64,000 bases of DNA, taken from positions 682,001 through 746,000 of the forward strand of contig NZ_LZDB01000001.1 of NCBI RefSeq assembly GCF_001676655.1, given 5' to 3'. A program made the position numbers and the translations under genes. Below the pieces are notes generated by a model, which did not search any database, had not been told where the DNA came from, and saw nothing but the letters and a program-made list of their open reading frames with translations. How positions within the stretch are numbered: position 1 is the first letter of the stretch; every line of letters begins with the position of its first letter. This stretch comes from Perlucidibaca aquatica (GTDB lineage: Bacteria > Pseudomonadota > Gammaproteobacteria > Pseudomonadales > Moraxellaceae). Of the stretch, positions 18,724 through 27,253 are shown in pieces.

Positions 18724-18775
18724 AATTTGAGGCTGCAAGTGTGACCACCCTGAGGTGGACACACTTCATCAGAGG

Positions 18776-19774
18776 TTACTGAATAACAACGTAGATAGCG
18801 GAGCCAGCGTCAAAGCTGATGGCGCCACCGGCTTTTGCACCAGCCTTGTCGTAGGTTGCTGCTAGATCAAAATCAACGCTACCAGCAGCGGCCACTGTGC
18901 CTGCGCTTTCGGAGCCAATCGCGGTGTCTTCTGCAGCACTCGCACCCGCTTGTTTAATGGTAAATGTTGTCACTGCGTCACCCACTTTACCGGACACTGT
19001 GTCAGTGGCAGCGGTAGGTGTTGCCGTATCTGTGGTTGATAAAAAGACAGTTGCTGAACTGGCGCGGTCTGCTCCACAAGATACGGTGATTGGCGCATTA
19101 CCCAAAGCACGAGTTTCAAAATCGGCATAGGAGCTGCCCGTTCCAAAGCTGAAGGCCACTGGAGTAGAAGCAACCACGCAGGCCTCAGCCGCAGCTGGCG
19201 CTGAGCCCGTAGCACTAATGGCTACCGATGGTGTCGCCGGTGCTGGCTCTTCACCACCAGGCAGGCCGGGTACTTCTGGGGCTCCTAATGCACCAGCTGC
19301 ACTTGTTAAGCCAGCAATTAAAGCCGCTGGTACAGCAACAACCGCATCAGCAGCAAGGGCGGGGTCTTGTTCGGTGGCGGCAGCAGCAAAAGCGGCCGGC
19401 AGGGCAATAGCAGCCGATGCAGCACCGAATACACCATCACCAATCAGGGTGGAGAGCGCAGTGTCGCCGGTTGCAGCGGGGAATTCTTCAGGTGCATTTT
19501 CAAGTAGCGCGTCTGCTGCAGTGTTTGCTGCTTCTTTTGCTAAAAATGCGGGGTTTGGAACCGGTGTTGGACCAACGGTTTCGCTAAAGAATGCTTCTTG
19601 AAGCTGACTTGCGCCATCAGCGACGCCTGGACCAATTACGGGAATGGCAGTTGGCTGTGCTGCCAATGTGGCTGTAGTTGTGTTGGCGCTATCGTAAATA
19701 GCGTTTGGAGTTTCTGCAGCGAAAGCAGACGTGGATAAGGCGAGAATGGCAAGTGTTAGAGCGGTACGTTTCAT
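18776..19774 (-). CDS. Fimbrial major-subunit-like protein with long Ala/Pro-rich N-terminal region
   Basis: The start is at 19774 (MKRTALTLAILALSTSAFAA, signal peptide), with AGGTAGT upstream; the frame open to 19867 is not signal-like. 332 residues. The C-terminal roughly 130 residues look like a pilin: EACVVASTPVAFSFGTG, ITVSCGADRA (a cysteine pair) and a final strand ending AIYVVIQ. Between signal and pilin domain are about 180 Ala/Pro/Gly-rich residues (ALPAAFAAAATEQDPALAA, VPGLPGGEEPAPATP), far longer than normal pilins. It is the first gene of the chaperone-usher unit, 52 bp before the chaperone. The upstream lipoprotein has the same composition and a GLPG motif. Confidence 0.7.
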   Translation of the reverse strand: MKRTALTLAILALSTSAFAAETPNAIYDSANTTTATLAAQPTAIPVIGPGVADGASQLQEAFFSETVGPTPVPNPAFLAKEAANTAADALLENAPEEFPAATGDTALSTLIGDGVFGAASAAIALPAAFAAAATEQDPALAADAVVAVPAALIAGLTSAAGALGAPEVPGLPGGEEPAPATPSVAISATGSAPAAAEACVVASTPVAFSFGTGSSYADFETRALGNAPITVSCGADRASSATVFLSTTDTATPTAATDTVSGKVGDAVTTFTIKQAGASAAEDTAIGSESAGTVAAAGSVDFDLAATYDKAGAKAGGAISFDAGSAIYVVIQ

Positions 19775-19925
19775 GGCAACTACCTGAATAATTTTATTAT
19801 TGGGCCACTTCCGTATGTATTTTTTTCTCCTGATCGCAGGTGTACCAGTTTCTTTTTGTAATTTCAATGTATAGATTTTGTAATTAAACGTAACTGTTTG
19901 TTTTTAGTTCAATGCGACGAATTTA

Positions 19926-19959
19926 ATGAAAAATCCCAGCAGATGCTGGGATTTTTCAT
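19926..19959 (-). terminator. Terminator after the lipoprotein gene
   Basis: A 16-bp perfect inverted repeat (19926-19941 with 19944-19959), core AAAAATCCCAGCA/TGCTGGGATTTTT. On the minus strand it ends in T residues and lies 23 bp past the lipoprotein stop. It separates the lipoprotein from the pilin operon, so the two have separate promoters. Confidence 0.85.
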
Positions 19960-19982
19960 GCCACTAAAGCCTCGCTTGCGCC

Positions 19983-21071
19983 CTAGATAGGCAACATGGC
20001 CAGCAAGGTGCCGAGGCCAGGGATGGCGCTCAGGGCCGCTTTCAAGCCAGCCGGTGACAACGCATCAGCGCCGGGAATGGCCGGTGCCCCAGGGATGGCC
20101 GGAGCACCTGACGGTAAGCCACTTAGTGGTAACGAGCTCAGTGGCAGTTGGTTAAGGCCGGGAATGTTGGCCAGCAAATCTGTTAAGGGTTTAAGTGGGT
20201 TTTCACCAGCACCTGGGGCACCCGATGGAAGGCCAGGTATGCCACTAGGCAGGCCGCCGCCAGCGAGTGCAGCAGGTAAGGCCTGAAGATTAGCTGCTAA
20301 GTTCTCAACGAGTTGAGTAACGGCAACTTGGTAGCCGGCAGCATTCGTGCCCTGTTGAAGCACCGTCACCGCATCATCAACGGCATCGGCAACAAGTTCT
20401 AAGGCCTCAGGAACGAGCGGTGCTGCGCTGGCTTGGCTGGCGGCATTACGCAGCTGAACGCTAATCGCACGGATGGCTTCGGCTTGTTGCGTGAGTGTTT
20501 CCAGGGAGAAGGGGAGGTCGCTGGGCGCTCCGCCACCGGAAGGCAGGCCGGGTAGGCCAGGAATGCCGGCGAGATCACAGCCGGCTTGACCGGCTAGCGA
20601 ACCGATCAGGCCACCAGCGGCTGACACCAGTGCTTGTGCCGCCTGAAGCGTTTGGCTGTTTTGAGGTGCGGTCAGGGCATCTGGGCCGGCTGCGCCGTCG
20701 GCGGCGAGCGCGTCAACCAGATCCAGTGCACGCAATGACACAGTGTTATCGACACAGGTGAGCACGCCAGCAAGCTTTACAGGCAGAGGTGAGGCTTCGT
20801 CGGCGGGCGCAGCACCCTCGATGAGGGCACCGAAAAGCTGTTCAGATAGGGCTTGTTGCACTGGGTCTGCAGGGCCTTCAATACCAATCTTAGCCACAGG
20901 TGCTGGGGGCGTGGTGGTCTCGCCACCTGTTCCGCCGCTTGTGCCGGTGCCGCCAGAGTTAGAGCTGTCGCCGCCAGAGTTATTGTTTGATGAAGTCGTC
21001 GATGTGCTTTCGCTGCCTGTGCAACCCGCCAAGCTAATGGCCACAGCAAGCGCTAATAATGGAAGTTTCAT
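19983..21071 (-). CDS. Lipoprotein with Ser/Gly/Thr linker and GLPG-rich repeats
   Basis: The start is at 21071, preceded by GAGGGG 6 bp upstream; 362 residues. The lipobox LAGC (MKLPLLALAVAISLAGC) makes it a lipoprotein. A Ser/Asn/Gly/Thr linker follows (about residues 20-60), then Ala-rich amphipathic helices and runs such as GIPGLPGLPSGG, GLPSGIPGLPSGAPG and SGAPAIPGAPAIPG. The composition and GLPG runs resemble the downstream pilin-like protein, suggesting a shared origin or a shared structure at the surface (inference). No family is recognised. The position upstream of the fimbrial operon may be functional or chance. Confidence 0.7.
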   Translation of the reverse strand: MKLPLLALAVAISLAGCTGSESTSTTSSNNNSGGDSSNSGGTGTSGGTGGETTTPPAPVAKIGIEGPADPVQQALSEQLFGALIEGAAPADEASPLPVKLAGVLTCVDNTVSLRALDLVDALAADGAAGPDALTAPQNSQTLQAAQALVSAAGGLIGSLAGQAGCDLAGIPGLPGLPSGGGAPSDLPFSLETLTQQAEAIRAISVQLRNAASQASAAPLVPEALELVADAVDDAVTVLQQGTNAAGYQVAVTQLVENLAANLQALPAALAGGGLPSGIPGLPSGAPGAGENPLKPLTDLLANIPGLNQLPLSSLPLSGLPSGAPAIPGAPAIPGADALSPAGLKAALSAIPGLGTLLAMLPI

Positions 21072-21197
21072 GATATGCCCCTCGTGATATTTCACGTTAT
21101 TCGTTATTGAATTACAGGGCGATCGTAGAGGAATTGTTGGTCGTTTTAGTGCTCAGATACAAAACGAAACAGGAGTCATACAGGATGTTGTAGTTTG

Positions 21198-21959
21198 TTA
21201 CGAAGATGCCTCGTTTGTTCTCTTGCGATGCTTTTCAAGCAGGCTGCCAGCAAACAGGCCCACTTCAAATAGCAGCCACATGGGTACGGCCAGCATAGTC
21301 ATTGACAGCGCATCAGGCGGGGTCAGAAACATGGCCACAAAGAAGCAGCCAACAATGATGTAGCGGCGCTGAGCAGCCAAGGTGGCGCTTTCCATGACGC
21401 CCGCCGCGATGAGCACCAGTACCGCGACGGGTATTTCAAAGGTGATGCCAAAAACGAGGAAGAGCTTTAGGGCGAAATCCAAATACAGATTAATGTCGGT
21501 CATGATGGCCACGCCTTCGGGGCCAACACTGGTAAAAAAGCCAAGAATGGCGGGCAGTGTAATGAAGAAGGCGAAGCTCACGCCCGCGTAAAACAACAGA
21601 ATGCTTGAGAGCACAATGGGAATCGCTATACGTCGCTCATGGGTGTAGAGCGCCGGTGCAATAAAGCCCCAAAGCTGAAACAGGATGTAGGGCACGCAGG
21701 CAAACAGCGACACAAAAAACGTTAACTTAAACGGCGCCATAAAAGGCGAGGTCACATCGGTGGCAATCATGGTGCTGCCCGGCGGAAGTAGTGCGCGCAA
21801 TGGGGCAGACAGCAGGGCATAAATATCGTTAGCGAAATACACCAGCGAAAAGAACACCACGATCAAGGCAATGACCACGCGCACGAGTCGTGTACGCAGT
21901 TCAATCAGATGCGTGACCAATGGCATTTCAGTGGGTGGTAGTTCAGCTGGCGAGGTCAT
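21198..21959 (-). CDS. tatC: Sec-independent translocase subunit TatC
   Basis: 253 residues with six predicted membrane segments and the TatC signature stretches LVTHLIELRTRLVRVVIAL, VSLFACVPYILFQLWGFIAPALY and the conserved FGITFEIPVAV. TatC, with TatB, recognises twin-arginine signals. Its start overlaps the tatB stop (ATGA). The exported PhoX in this window is a likely client. Confidence 0.96.
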   Translation of the reverse strand: MTSPAELPPTEMPLVTHLIELRTRLVRVVIALIVVFFSLVYFANDIYALLSAPLRALLPPGSTMIATDVTSPFMAPFKLTFFVSLFACVPYILFQLWGFIAPALYTHERRIAIPIVLSSILLFYAGVSFAFFITLPAILGFFTSVGPEGVAIMTDINLYLDFALKLFLVFGITFEIPVAVLVLIAAGVMESATLAAQRRYIIVGCFFVAMFLTPPDALSMTMLAVPMWLLFEVGLFAGSLLEKHRKRTNEASS

Positions 21960-22252
21960 GGCTTCTCAATGCGCTCGGGCTTAGGGGCTTCGAGTGCGGT
22001 ATTCAGGGCGTCTTGAGCTTCATCTAGGCCAGATGCCGCTTTCACTTTTTCCATTTCTTGCTTAATGCGTTCACGCATTTCAGCGGCAGCCACTTCATTC
22101 TCAATGTCGGCTTGCACGCTCACAATCATGCGGCGGATACGGCCCACCCAAGCGCCGGTCATGCGCGCAGCATGCGGCAGCTTCTCTGGGCCGAGCACGA
22201 CCAAGGCAATGACGGCGAGCAGAAGAAGCTCGCTAAAGCCCACATCAAACAT
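21956..22252 (-). CDS. tatB: Sec-independent translocase subunit TatB
   Basis: 98 residues: an N-terminal transmembrane helix MFDVGFSELLLLAVIALVVL followed by GPEKLP, the TatB hinge, then an amphipathic helix and a charged tail. TatB forms the receptor complex with TatC. It lies 3 bp after tatA and overlaps tatC. Confidence 0.95.
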   Translation of the reverse strand: MFDVGFSELLLLAVIALVVLGPEKLPHAARMTGAWVGRIRRMIVSVQADIENEVAAAEMRERIKQEMEKVKAASGLDEAQDALNTALEAPKPERIEKP

Positions 22253-22255
22253 GGG

Positions 22256-22498
22256 TTATTGGCCCGATTTCTGGTCAGTCGGCTGTTGCACGGGCTGAGC
22301 AGGTGGTGTTTGTGCTTGTTGGATCTGAGCGGGCGGCGGGGTTGGTGCAACCGGCTCATCTTCGCCCTTCATAGATTCTTTAAAGCCCTTGATGGCGCCG
22401 CCCAGGTCTTTGCCTAAGTTTTTCAGTTTAGAGGTGCCAAAGACCAAGATAACAATGCCGAGTAACAGCAGAATGTGTGGTAGTGAGAGTCCAGACAT
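22256..22498 (-). CDS. tatA: Sec-independent translocase subunit TatA
   Basis: 80 residues: a short transmembrane helix ([16 protein letters not shown]), the [20 protein letters not shown] amphipathic helix and a Pro/Gln-rich tail. TatA oligomerises to form the translocation site. It follows hisE on the same strand after a 29-bp gap, the arrangement known in Pseudomonas. Confidence 0.95.
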   Translation of the reverse strand: MSGLSLPHILLLLGIVILVFGTSKLKNLGKDLGGAIKGFKESMKGEDEPVAPTPPPAQIQQAQTPPAQPVQQPTDQKSGQ

Positions 22499-22527
22499 TT
22501 TCTACTCCAAGCCCGAGGGCATATAGG

Positions 22528-22860
22528 TTAAGAGGATTGACGGGCAGCCTTTTCGGCCAGCCCAGAAAGGTCGAAGCGACGTGCCAGCTCTTGCAGCACC
22601 GCATCCGGGTGCACATTAAGCTGACTCAACATGACCAGCGTATGAAACCAAAGGTCCGCCGTTTCATAGACCAGCTCGTCGGTGTTACCACTGTGCTCAG
22701 CATCTTTCGCTGCCAGCAGCGTTTCTGTGCATTCTTCGCCCACTTTTTCTAGGATCTTGTTCAGACCCTTGTGATACAGGCTGGCCACATAGGAGCTATC
22801 TGGCGAAGCGAGTTTACGCTCTGCCAGAACGGCAGCGAGTTGGCTCAATACATCAGTCAT
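22528..22860 (-). CDS. hisE: Phosphoribosyl-ATP pyrophosphatase
   Basis: 110 residues of the MazG-like HisE family: [31 protein letters not shown] and [18 protein letters not shown] carry the acidic metal-binding residues. It performs the second step of histidine synthesis, cutting pyrophosphate from PR-ATP. Its ATG overlaps the hisI stop, so the two single-domain enzymes, fused as HisIE in enterics, are translationally coupled here. Confidence 0.95.
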   Translation of the reverse strand: MTDVLSQLAAVLAERKLASPDSSYVASLYHKGLNKILEKVGEECTETLLAAKDAEHSGNTDELVYETADLWFHTLVMLSQLNVHPDAVLQELARRFDLSGLAEKAARQSS

Positions 22861-23240
22861 GACGCATAAATCTCATGGGGGTCTTTGTGCACGGCATCTA
22901 CTACCTGCCATGCGCCATTTTCATAGCGTTGGTAAAAGCAAGATTCGCGCCCAGTATGGCAGGCGATCCCACCTAATTGCTCCACTTGCAGCACCAGCAC
23001 ATCACCATCGCAGTCCAAGCGCAGCTCTTTCAGCAATTGCACGTGGCCAGACTCTTCGCCTTTGCGCCAGAGTTTGTTGCGGGAGCGCGACCAATAGATG
23101 CCCCTCTGCTCGCTGACGGTGAGCGCCAACGCTTCACGATTCATCCACGCCACCATGAGTACACGGCCCGTGACGTGATCTTGGGCAATGGCCGGGACCA
23201 GTCCGTTAGCATCCCATTTGATGGCATCTAACCAATTCAT
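22857..23240 (-). CDS. hisI: Phosphoribosyl-AMP cyclohydrolase
   Basis: The start is the ATG at 23240 ([20 protein letters not shown]); the seven codons upstream are not conserved-looking. 127 residues. It contains [29 protein letters not shown] (catalytic and metal region) and the zinc cysteines in [14 protein letters not shown]. It opens the purine ring of PR-AMP, the third step of histidine synthesis. It precedes hisE with ATGA overlap. Confidence 0.95.
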   Translation of the reverse strand: MNWLDAIKWDANGLVPAIAQDHVTGRVLMVAWMNREALALTVSEQRGIYWSRSRNKLWRKGEESGHVQLLKELRLDCDGDVLVLQVEQLGGIACHTGRESCFYQRYENGAWQVVDAVHKDPHEIYAS

Positions 23241-23290
23241 TTTGCGTCTCACTTGCCCCAAAACAGGGCTTTAGCATAACGGAAAGCGCC

Positions 23291-24859
23291 TTATTGCGTG
23301 AGCACTTGCCAGCACAAGGTGGCCACGGCAATCAGTGTGGCCCAACTCAGCAGGCTGCTGCGGCGATGCTGGATTTTTAACTGACGCTGAATGGCTTTCA
23401 ACTCGGCGATCTGGCGGCTTTGCCATTGACCGTTTTGGCGCATCTGCGTGAGCGCATCGAAAACCATTTGCGGCAGCTCGGGCAGGCCAGCAAGCAGGAT
23501 CGGCGTGTCTTCCGTGAAGCGTTTAAGCAGGGCTTTCGGGCCGATGCGATCGGTCATCCATTGCTTTAGCAGCGGCTGCGCCAGGCTCCAGATGTCCAAT
23601 GCAGGATAGAGCTCTCGCCCTAGGCCCTCAATGTGAATCAGCGTCTTCAGCAGCAGTACCAGCTGCGGCGGAATCTGCAGGCCGTGTGTGCGCGCCATGT
23701 CGAGCAGGCCGGCAAGAATCGGTGCCAGATTGATCTGGTCGATGGGCTGCGTCAGCACTGGCTCCACGAGGCGACGAACCTCCTGCGCGAGGAAGTCCAG
23801 CGGCGCGCCGGCAGGCACCCAGCCCGCTTGTGCGGCGGTGCGTATGAGCTGGTTAAAGTCTCTCTGAATCAGGCTAAGCAGGATCTGCGCGATGGTCAGT
23901 TGGTCGTCCGGCGGCAGTGAGCCGACGATGGCGCAATCGAGGCCGATAAAACGCGGATCGGCCGGGTTGCCGGTCTCGACATAGACATTGCCGGGGTGCA
24001 TGTCGGCGTGGAAGAAGTTGTCGCGGAAGACCTGCGTAAAGAAGATGGTCAGGCCCTTGTTGGCGAGGCGCTCCCGGTCGATGCCGAGGCGGGCGAAAGT
24101 GGCGTGATCGCTGATCGGCACACCTTCGATGCGCTCGGCGATCATCACTTCGCGGCTACCGTTAGCGTCATACACCTCCGGCACATAAAACAAGGACGAG
24201 CCGACAAAGTTGGCGCGCAGCTGACGCGTGTTGGCCGCTTCGCGGGCGAGATCGGTTTCGTCCAGCAGGGTGCGTTCGTAGTCGCTGACGATGCGCGACA
24301 GCGGAATCACGCGCAGATCAAATTGCGCTTCAGCGAGCGCGGCTAGGTCTTTCAGCAGCGCCATGTCGGTGCGGATGCGATCTGCTACGCCGGGTCGCAA
24401 CACCTTAACGATGACTTCGCGACCATTCGGCAGCGCGGCAGTATGCACCTGAGCGATGGAGGCCGCGGCCAGCGGGGCGTCATCGAAGCGGGCAAACGCC
24501 TGTGCCAGCGGCATGCCCAGCTCGCGCTCGACAATCGCCTTGGCTTCGATGGTCGGGAACGGCGGCACGTTTTCCTGCAGATGCACCAGCTCATCGAGCA
24601 AGGCCGGGTCTAGCAGGTCGCGGCGTGTCGCCAGCAGCTGGCCAAGCTTAATGAACAGCGGGCCGAGCGCCTCAAAGGCGAGGCGGACGCGGGCCGGGTT
24701 TTGCGCGGCCGCGCTGGCTGTCCACCAAGCTGGATGCAGGCGGAAGGCCAGCAGAGCCAGACGCGCAGCAGCCGTGGGCGGGGGCGGCAGGAGGGTATCG
24801 AGGCGATAGCGCGCAGCGACGGTCCAGAGCTGCAGCAGACGGTGCCAGTGCCGAATCAT
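23291..24859 (-). CDS. ubiB: UbiB, ubiquinone-biosynthesis atypical kinase/ATPase
   Basis: The start is the ATG at 24859 (MIRHWHRLLQLWTVAARYRL), overlapping the ubiJ stop (ATGA); the longer frame to 25117 lies inside ubiJ. 522 residues. ABC1/ADCK signatures are KLGQLLATRRDLL, PLAAASIAQVH (the Ala-rich loop replacing the glycine loop), EVIVKVLRPGV, FFHADMHPGN and LDCAIVGSL. Near the C-terminus a hydrophobic segment (SLLSWATLIAVATLCWQVL) anchors it to the membrane. UbiB supports late ubiquinone synthesis. Confidence 0.95.
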   Translation of the reverse strand: MIRHWHRLLQLWTVAARYRLDTLLPPPPTAAARLALLAFRLHPAWWTASAAAQNPARVRLAFEALGPLFIKLGQLLATRRDLLDPALLDELVHLQENVPPFPTIEAKAIVERELGMPLAQAFARFDDAPLAAASIAQVHTAALPNGREVIVKVLRPGVADRIRTDMALLKDLAALAEAQFDLRVIPLSRIVSDYERTLLDETDLAREAANTRQLRANFVGSSLFYVPEVYDANGSREVMIAERIEGVPISDHATFARLGIDRERLANKGLTIFFTQVFRDNFFHADMHPGNVYVETGNPADPRFIGLDCAIVGSLPPDDQLTIAQILLSLIQRDFNQLIRTAAQAGWVPAGAPLDFLAQEVRRLVEPVLTQPIDQINLAPILAGLLDMARTHGLQIPPQLVLLLKTLIHIEGLGRELYPALDIWSLAQPLLKQWMTDRIGPKALLKRFTEDTPILLAGLPELPQMVFDALTQMRQNGQWQSRQIAELKAIQRQLKIQHRRSSLLSWATLIAVATLCWQVLTQ

Positions 24860-25494
24860 GGAGCCAGCTCCGTGGTGGTGAGCTTGCTGACTCGCTGCTG
24901 CAGGCGTTGCAGGCGTGCTTCCAGGCGCTCCACATCGGCGCGCAGGTCTTCGCTTTCCTGCACGAACTCGTTGATTTCCCAGCGCACCGGCAAGAGCTCT
25001 TGTTCTTCTTGCAGATACTCGCTGCTGTTCATTAGAAACGTTTTCGCGGTTTTCTGCGCGAAGCTGAAAAGACCACGCAACTGCTGACCGAGCTGATGAC
25101 CCGCCACATCGCCCCACAGCATGGCCAGTGGCTCTTCCCAGTCGATGTCGAGTTGTTTCGCGATGCTGTGCAACTGCTCGATGAGTTGAACTTGGCCGTG
25201 CACACGCAGCGGCCCGCCAATCAGTTGCGGCTGTTTAGACAGTGCCAATTTAAGCAGCGCCACACTTTCGGCTTCGATGGTGGCGTGTGGCTTTTGATCG
25301 CACTCGGCTAGCAAGCGAATACGATTTTCTCGAATTTGTACCATCACCGAAATAGCCGGCGACTGGGTTTCGATGAACAGGCTTTTCCCGGCGAGTGCAT
25401 TCAGACGCTGCTGTGTTGCTGGATCAAAGCGTAGCGCCTGATTGATCAGCGACTCTAGTCCACGCAGGGCAAGCATGTAGGGTAGCGATGGCAT
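24856..25494 (-). CDS. ubiJ: UbiJ, SCP2-domain ubiquinone-biosynthesis accessory factor
   Basis: 212 residues: an N-terminal SCP2-type lipid-binding domain (about residues 10-110, PAISVMVQIRENRIRLLAEC and ATIEAESVALLKLAL) and a C-terminal coiled coil (LRADVERLEARLQRLQQRVS). UbiJ with UbiK organises the soluble Ubi complex. The position between ubiE and ubiB is the standard gammaproteobacterial arrangement. Confidence 0.93.
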   Translation of the reverse strand: MPSLPYMLALRGLESLINQALRFDPATQQRLNALAGKSLFIETQSPAISVMVQIRENRIRLLAECDQKPHATIEAESVALLKLALSKQPQLIGGPLRVHGQVQLIEQLHSIAKQLDIDWEEPLAMLWGDVAGHQLGQQLRGLFSFAQKTAKTFLMNSSEYLQEEQELLPVRWEINEFVQESEDLRADVERLEARLQRLQQRVSKLTTTELAP

Positions 25495-25524
25495 AAAGCG
25501 GTCCTGTTCTCGAATGGCGCGGGC

Positions 25525-26403
25525 TTAGAACTTAAAGCCGCGGTGCAGGGCGACAATGCCGCCGGTGAGGTTGTGGTAATCGCAACGCTCGAAACCGGCA
25601 TTTTCCATCATGCCTTTCAGCGTGTTCTGGTCCGGGTGCATGCGAATGGATTCCGCTAAGTAGCGATAGCTTTCGGAGTCGTTCGCCACGAGCTTGCCCA
25701 TCATGGGTAGCAGCGAGAAGGAGTAGGCGTCATAGATCTTCGCCAGCGGTTCGGCCACGGGCTTGCTGAACTCAAGCACGAGTAATCGGCCGCCCGGCTT
25801 TAGCGATTGGTACATGGAGCGCAGCGCGGCATCTTTATCGGTGACATTTCGCAGACCAAAGGCGATGGTGATGAGGTCGAAACTGCCCGGCGCGAACGGC
25901 AGGCATTCGGCATTGGCCTGCACAAATTCGATCTGCCCCGCCACGCCAACATCGAGCAGCTTGTCGCGGCCAACCATGAGCATGGACGAGTTGATATCGG
26001 CGAGCACGACGCGCCCCGTGGGGCCCACTTCTTTATGAAAGGCGCGGGCGAGATCGCCGGTGCCGCCGGCAATATCGAGCACCTGTTGACCGGGGCGAAC
26101 ACCAGACATCTCCACCGTGAAGCGCTTCCACAGACGGTGAATGCCCAGCGACATAAGGTCATTCATGATGTCGTACTTGGCCGCCACCGAGTGAAAAACT
26201 TCGGCGACCTTGCCGGCCTTTTCTTCGCGCGCCACGGTCTGATAGCCGAAATGAGTGACTTCACCTGAGGCCTGTGTGGGCGAGCGGGTGGGCGAGCGGG
26301 GTGCCGTGCTGTTAGTACTTGGCGACGGCGAGGTCGCTGCCACAGATTCGCCTCGGCTCATGGGGCCGTTGGCAGGAGGCAGATCGGGTCGGCGGTGGCT
26401 CAT
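25525..26403 (-). CDS. ubiE: UbiE, ubiquinone/menaquinone C-methyltransferase, with Ser/Pro/Thr-rich N-terminal extension
   Basis: 292 residues against about 251 in E. coli. The conserved enzyme starts near residue 51 (HFGYQTV) and has the SAM motif [15 protein letters not shown] and the family stretch [12 protein letters not shown]. The extra N-terminal 45 or so residues are low complexity ([18 protein letters not shown]). Met15 (26361) is an internal alternative start but would still keep most of the extension. UbiE C-methylates the quinone precursor. It is the first gene of the ubiE-ubiJ-ubiB-hisI-hisE-tat series. Confidence 0.94.
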   Translation of the reverse strand: MSHRRPDLPPANGPMSRGESVAATSPSPSTNSTAPRSPTRSPTQASGEVTHFGYQTVAREEKAGKVAEVFHSVAAKYDIMNDLMSLGIHRLWKRFTVEMSGVRPGQQVLDIAGGTGDLARAFHKEVGPTGRVVLADINSSMLMVGRDKLLDVGVAGQIEFVQANAECLPFAPGSFDLITIAFGLRNVTDKDAALRSMYQSLKPGGRLLVLEFSKPVAEPLAKIYDAYSFSLLPMMGKLVANDSESYRYLAESIRMHPDQNTLKGMMENAGFERCDYHNLTGGIVALHRGFKF

Positions 26404-26439
26404 GGCGAATCTCTAAGGGCAGCGTAACGGGCAATCGGA

Positions 26440-27213
26440 TTAAACCGCGAAGGGATCGTCGCAGTCTGTGTTGAGCTTGTCGAGGATACGAGCCTCGCGA
26501 CCCAAAAAATCATCGAGAAAGTCGGCGACAGACTTCATTGGCTTCATCACAGCAAAACCTTTACCCATGAAGTCATAGAGGCCACCGAGGCCCGCCATTT
26601 TCGCGGGTTGCGCAGCCATCTTAAAGGTGGCCGTAATGAGACGCGAGCGCACATAGCGATCCAGGCCTAAGCCGAGCTCACGCAGCAGGCGCATTTGTTC
26701 GCGCCTCGCCACGTCTTGATCACAGCGACGGTAGGCGGCAATGAGGTCGCTGTCTGTGGGCTCGGTGATGCCAGCGGCATGCAGCCACAGGGCCACTTCT
26801 TCGTCCAGCTCACCGGTCAGAGCGTTGGCTTCTACGGCAATGGCTGCGGTGCGCAGCACGGAATCGGGCAGCATGCGAGTGGCTACCGGCAGGGCTTTTT
26901 CGATTTCGCGAGCCAGCTCGTCCAGGTCAAGGCCGGCGTAGATTTCACAGAGAAAAAACTCGGTGATGGGGCGGAAGCGGTCGTCTGCGAGCAGGCTTTC
27001 ATGGGTACGACGCAGGCGGGCGATTTGCAGCTGCTGCACGACCAAAACCTGAGCGTTAAGCGCGTCATTGCCCTGGCGCTGCCAGCAGCGGTATCGCGCA
27101 ATGCCGTGCCGGATGCGATCGGCGGCGGTTTGTGTTTCATCGATCCGTGGCGGCAGCATGTCAGTCTCTTCCATGTTTAGTTCGTAGCGTTCAGCAACAG
27201 CAGTGCGACTCAT
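26440..27213 (-). CDS. Uncharacterised conserved protein
   Basis: 257 residues, mostly helical, no signal peptide or clear membrane segment. Visible features are RLRRTHESLLADDRFRPITE followed by FFLCEIYAGLDLDELAREIE, a pattern I associate with an uncharacterised gammaproteobacterial family having an FFL-E-Y motif, and a C-terminal PMKSVADFLDDFLGREARIL. It lies between hslU (upstream) and ubiE (downstream) on the same strand, with 40 and 36 bp gaps. In Pseudomonas this interval holds other genes. Later starts at Met14 or Met19 are possible. Confidence 0.7.
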   Translation of the reverse strand: MSRTAVAERYELNMEETDMLPPRIDETQTAADRIRHGIARYRCWQRQGNDALNAQVLVVQQLQIARLRRTHESLLADDRFRPITEFFLCEIYAGLDLDELAREIEKALPVATRMLPDSVLRTAAIAVEANALTGELDEEVALWLHAAGITEPTDSDLIAAYRRCDQDVARREQMRLLRELGLGLDRYVRSRLITATFKMAAQPAKMAGLGGLYDFMGKGFAVMKPMKSVADFLDDFLGREARILDKLNTDCDDPFAV

Positions 27214-27253
27214 GATTCAGTTCCATTGCAGCAAGGGTGCATTCAAAAAAGCA

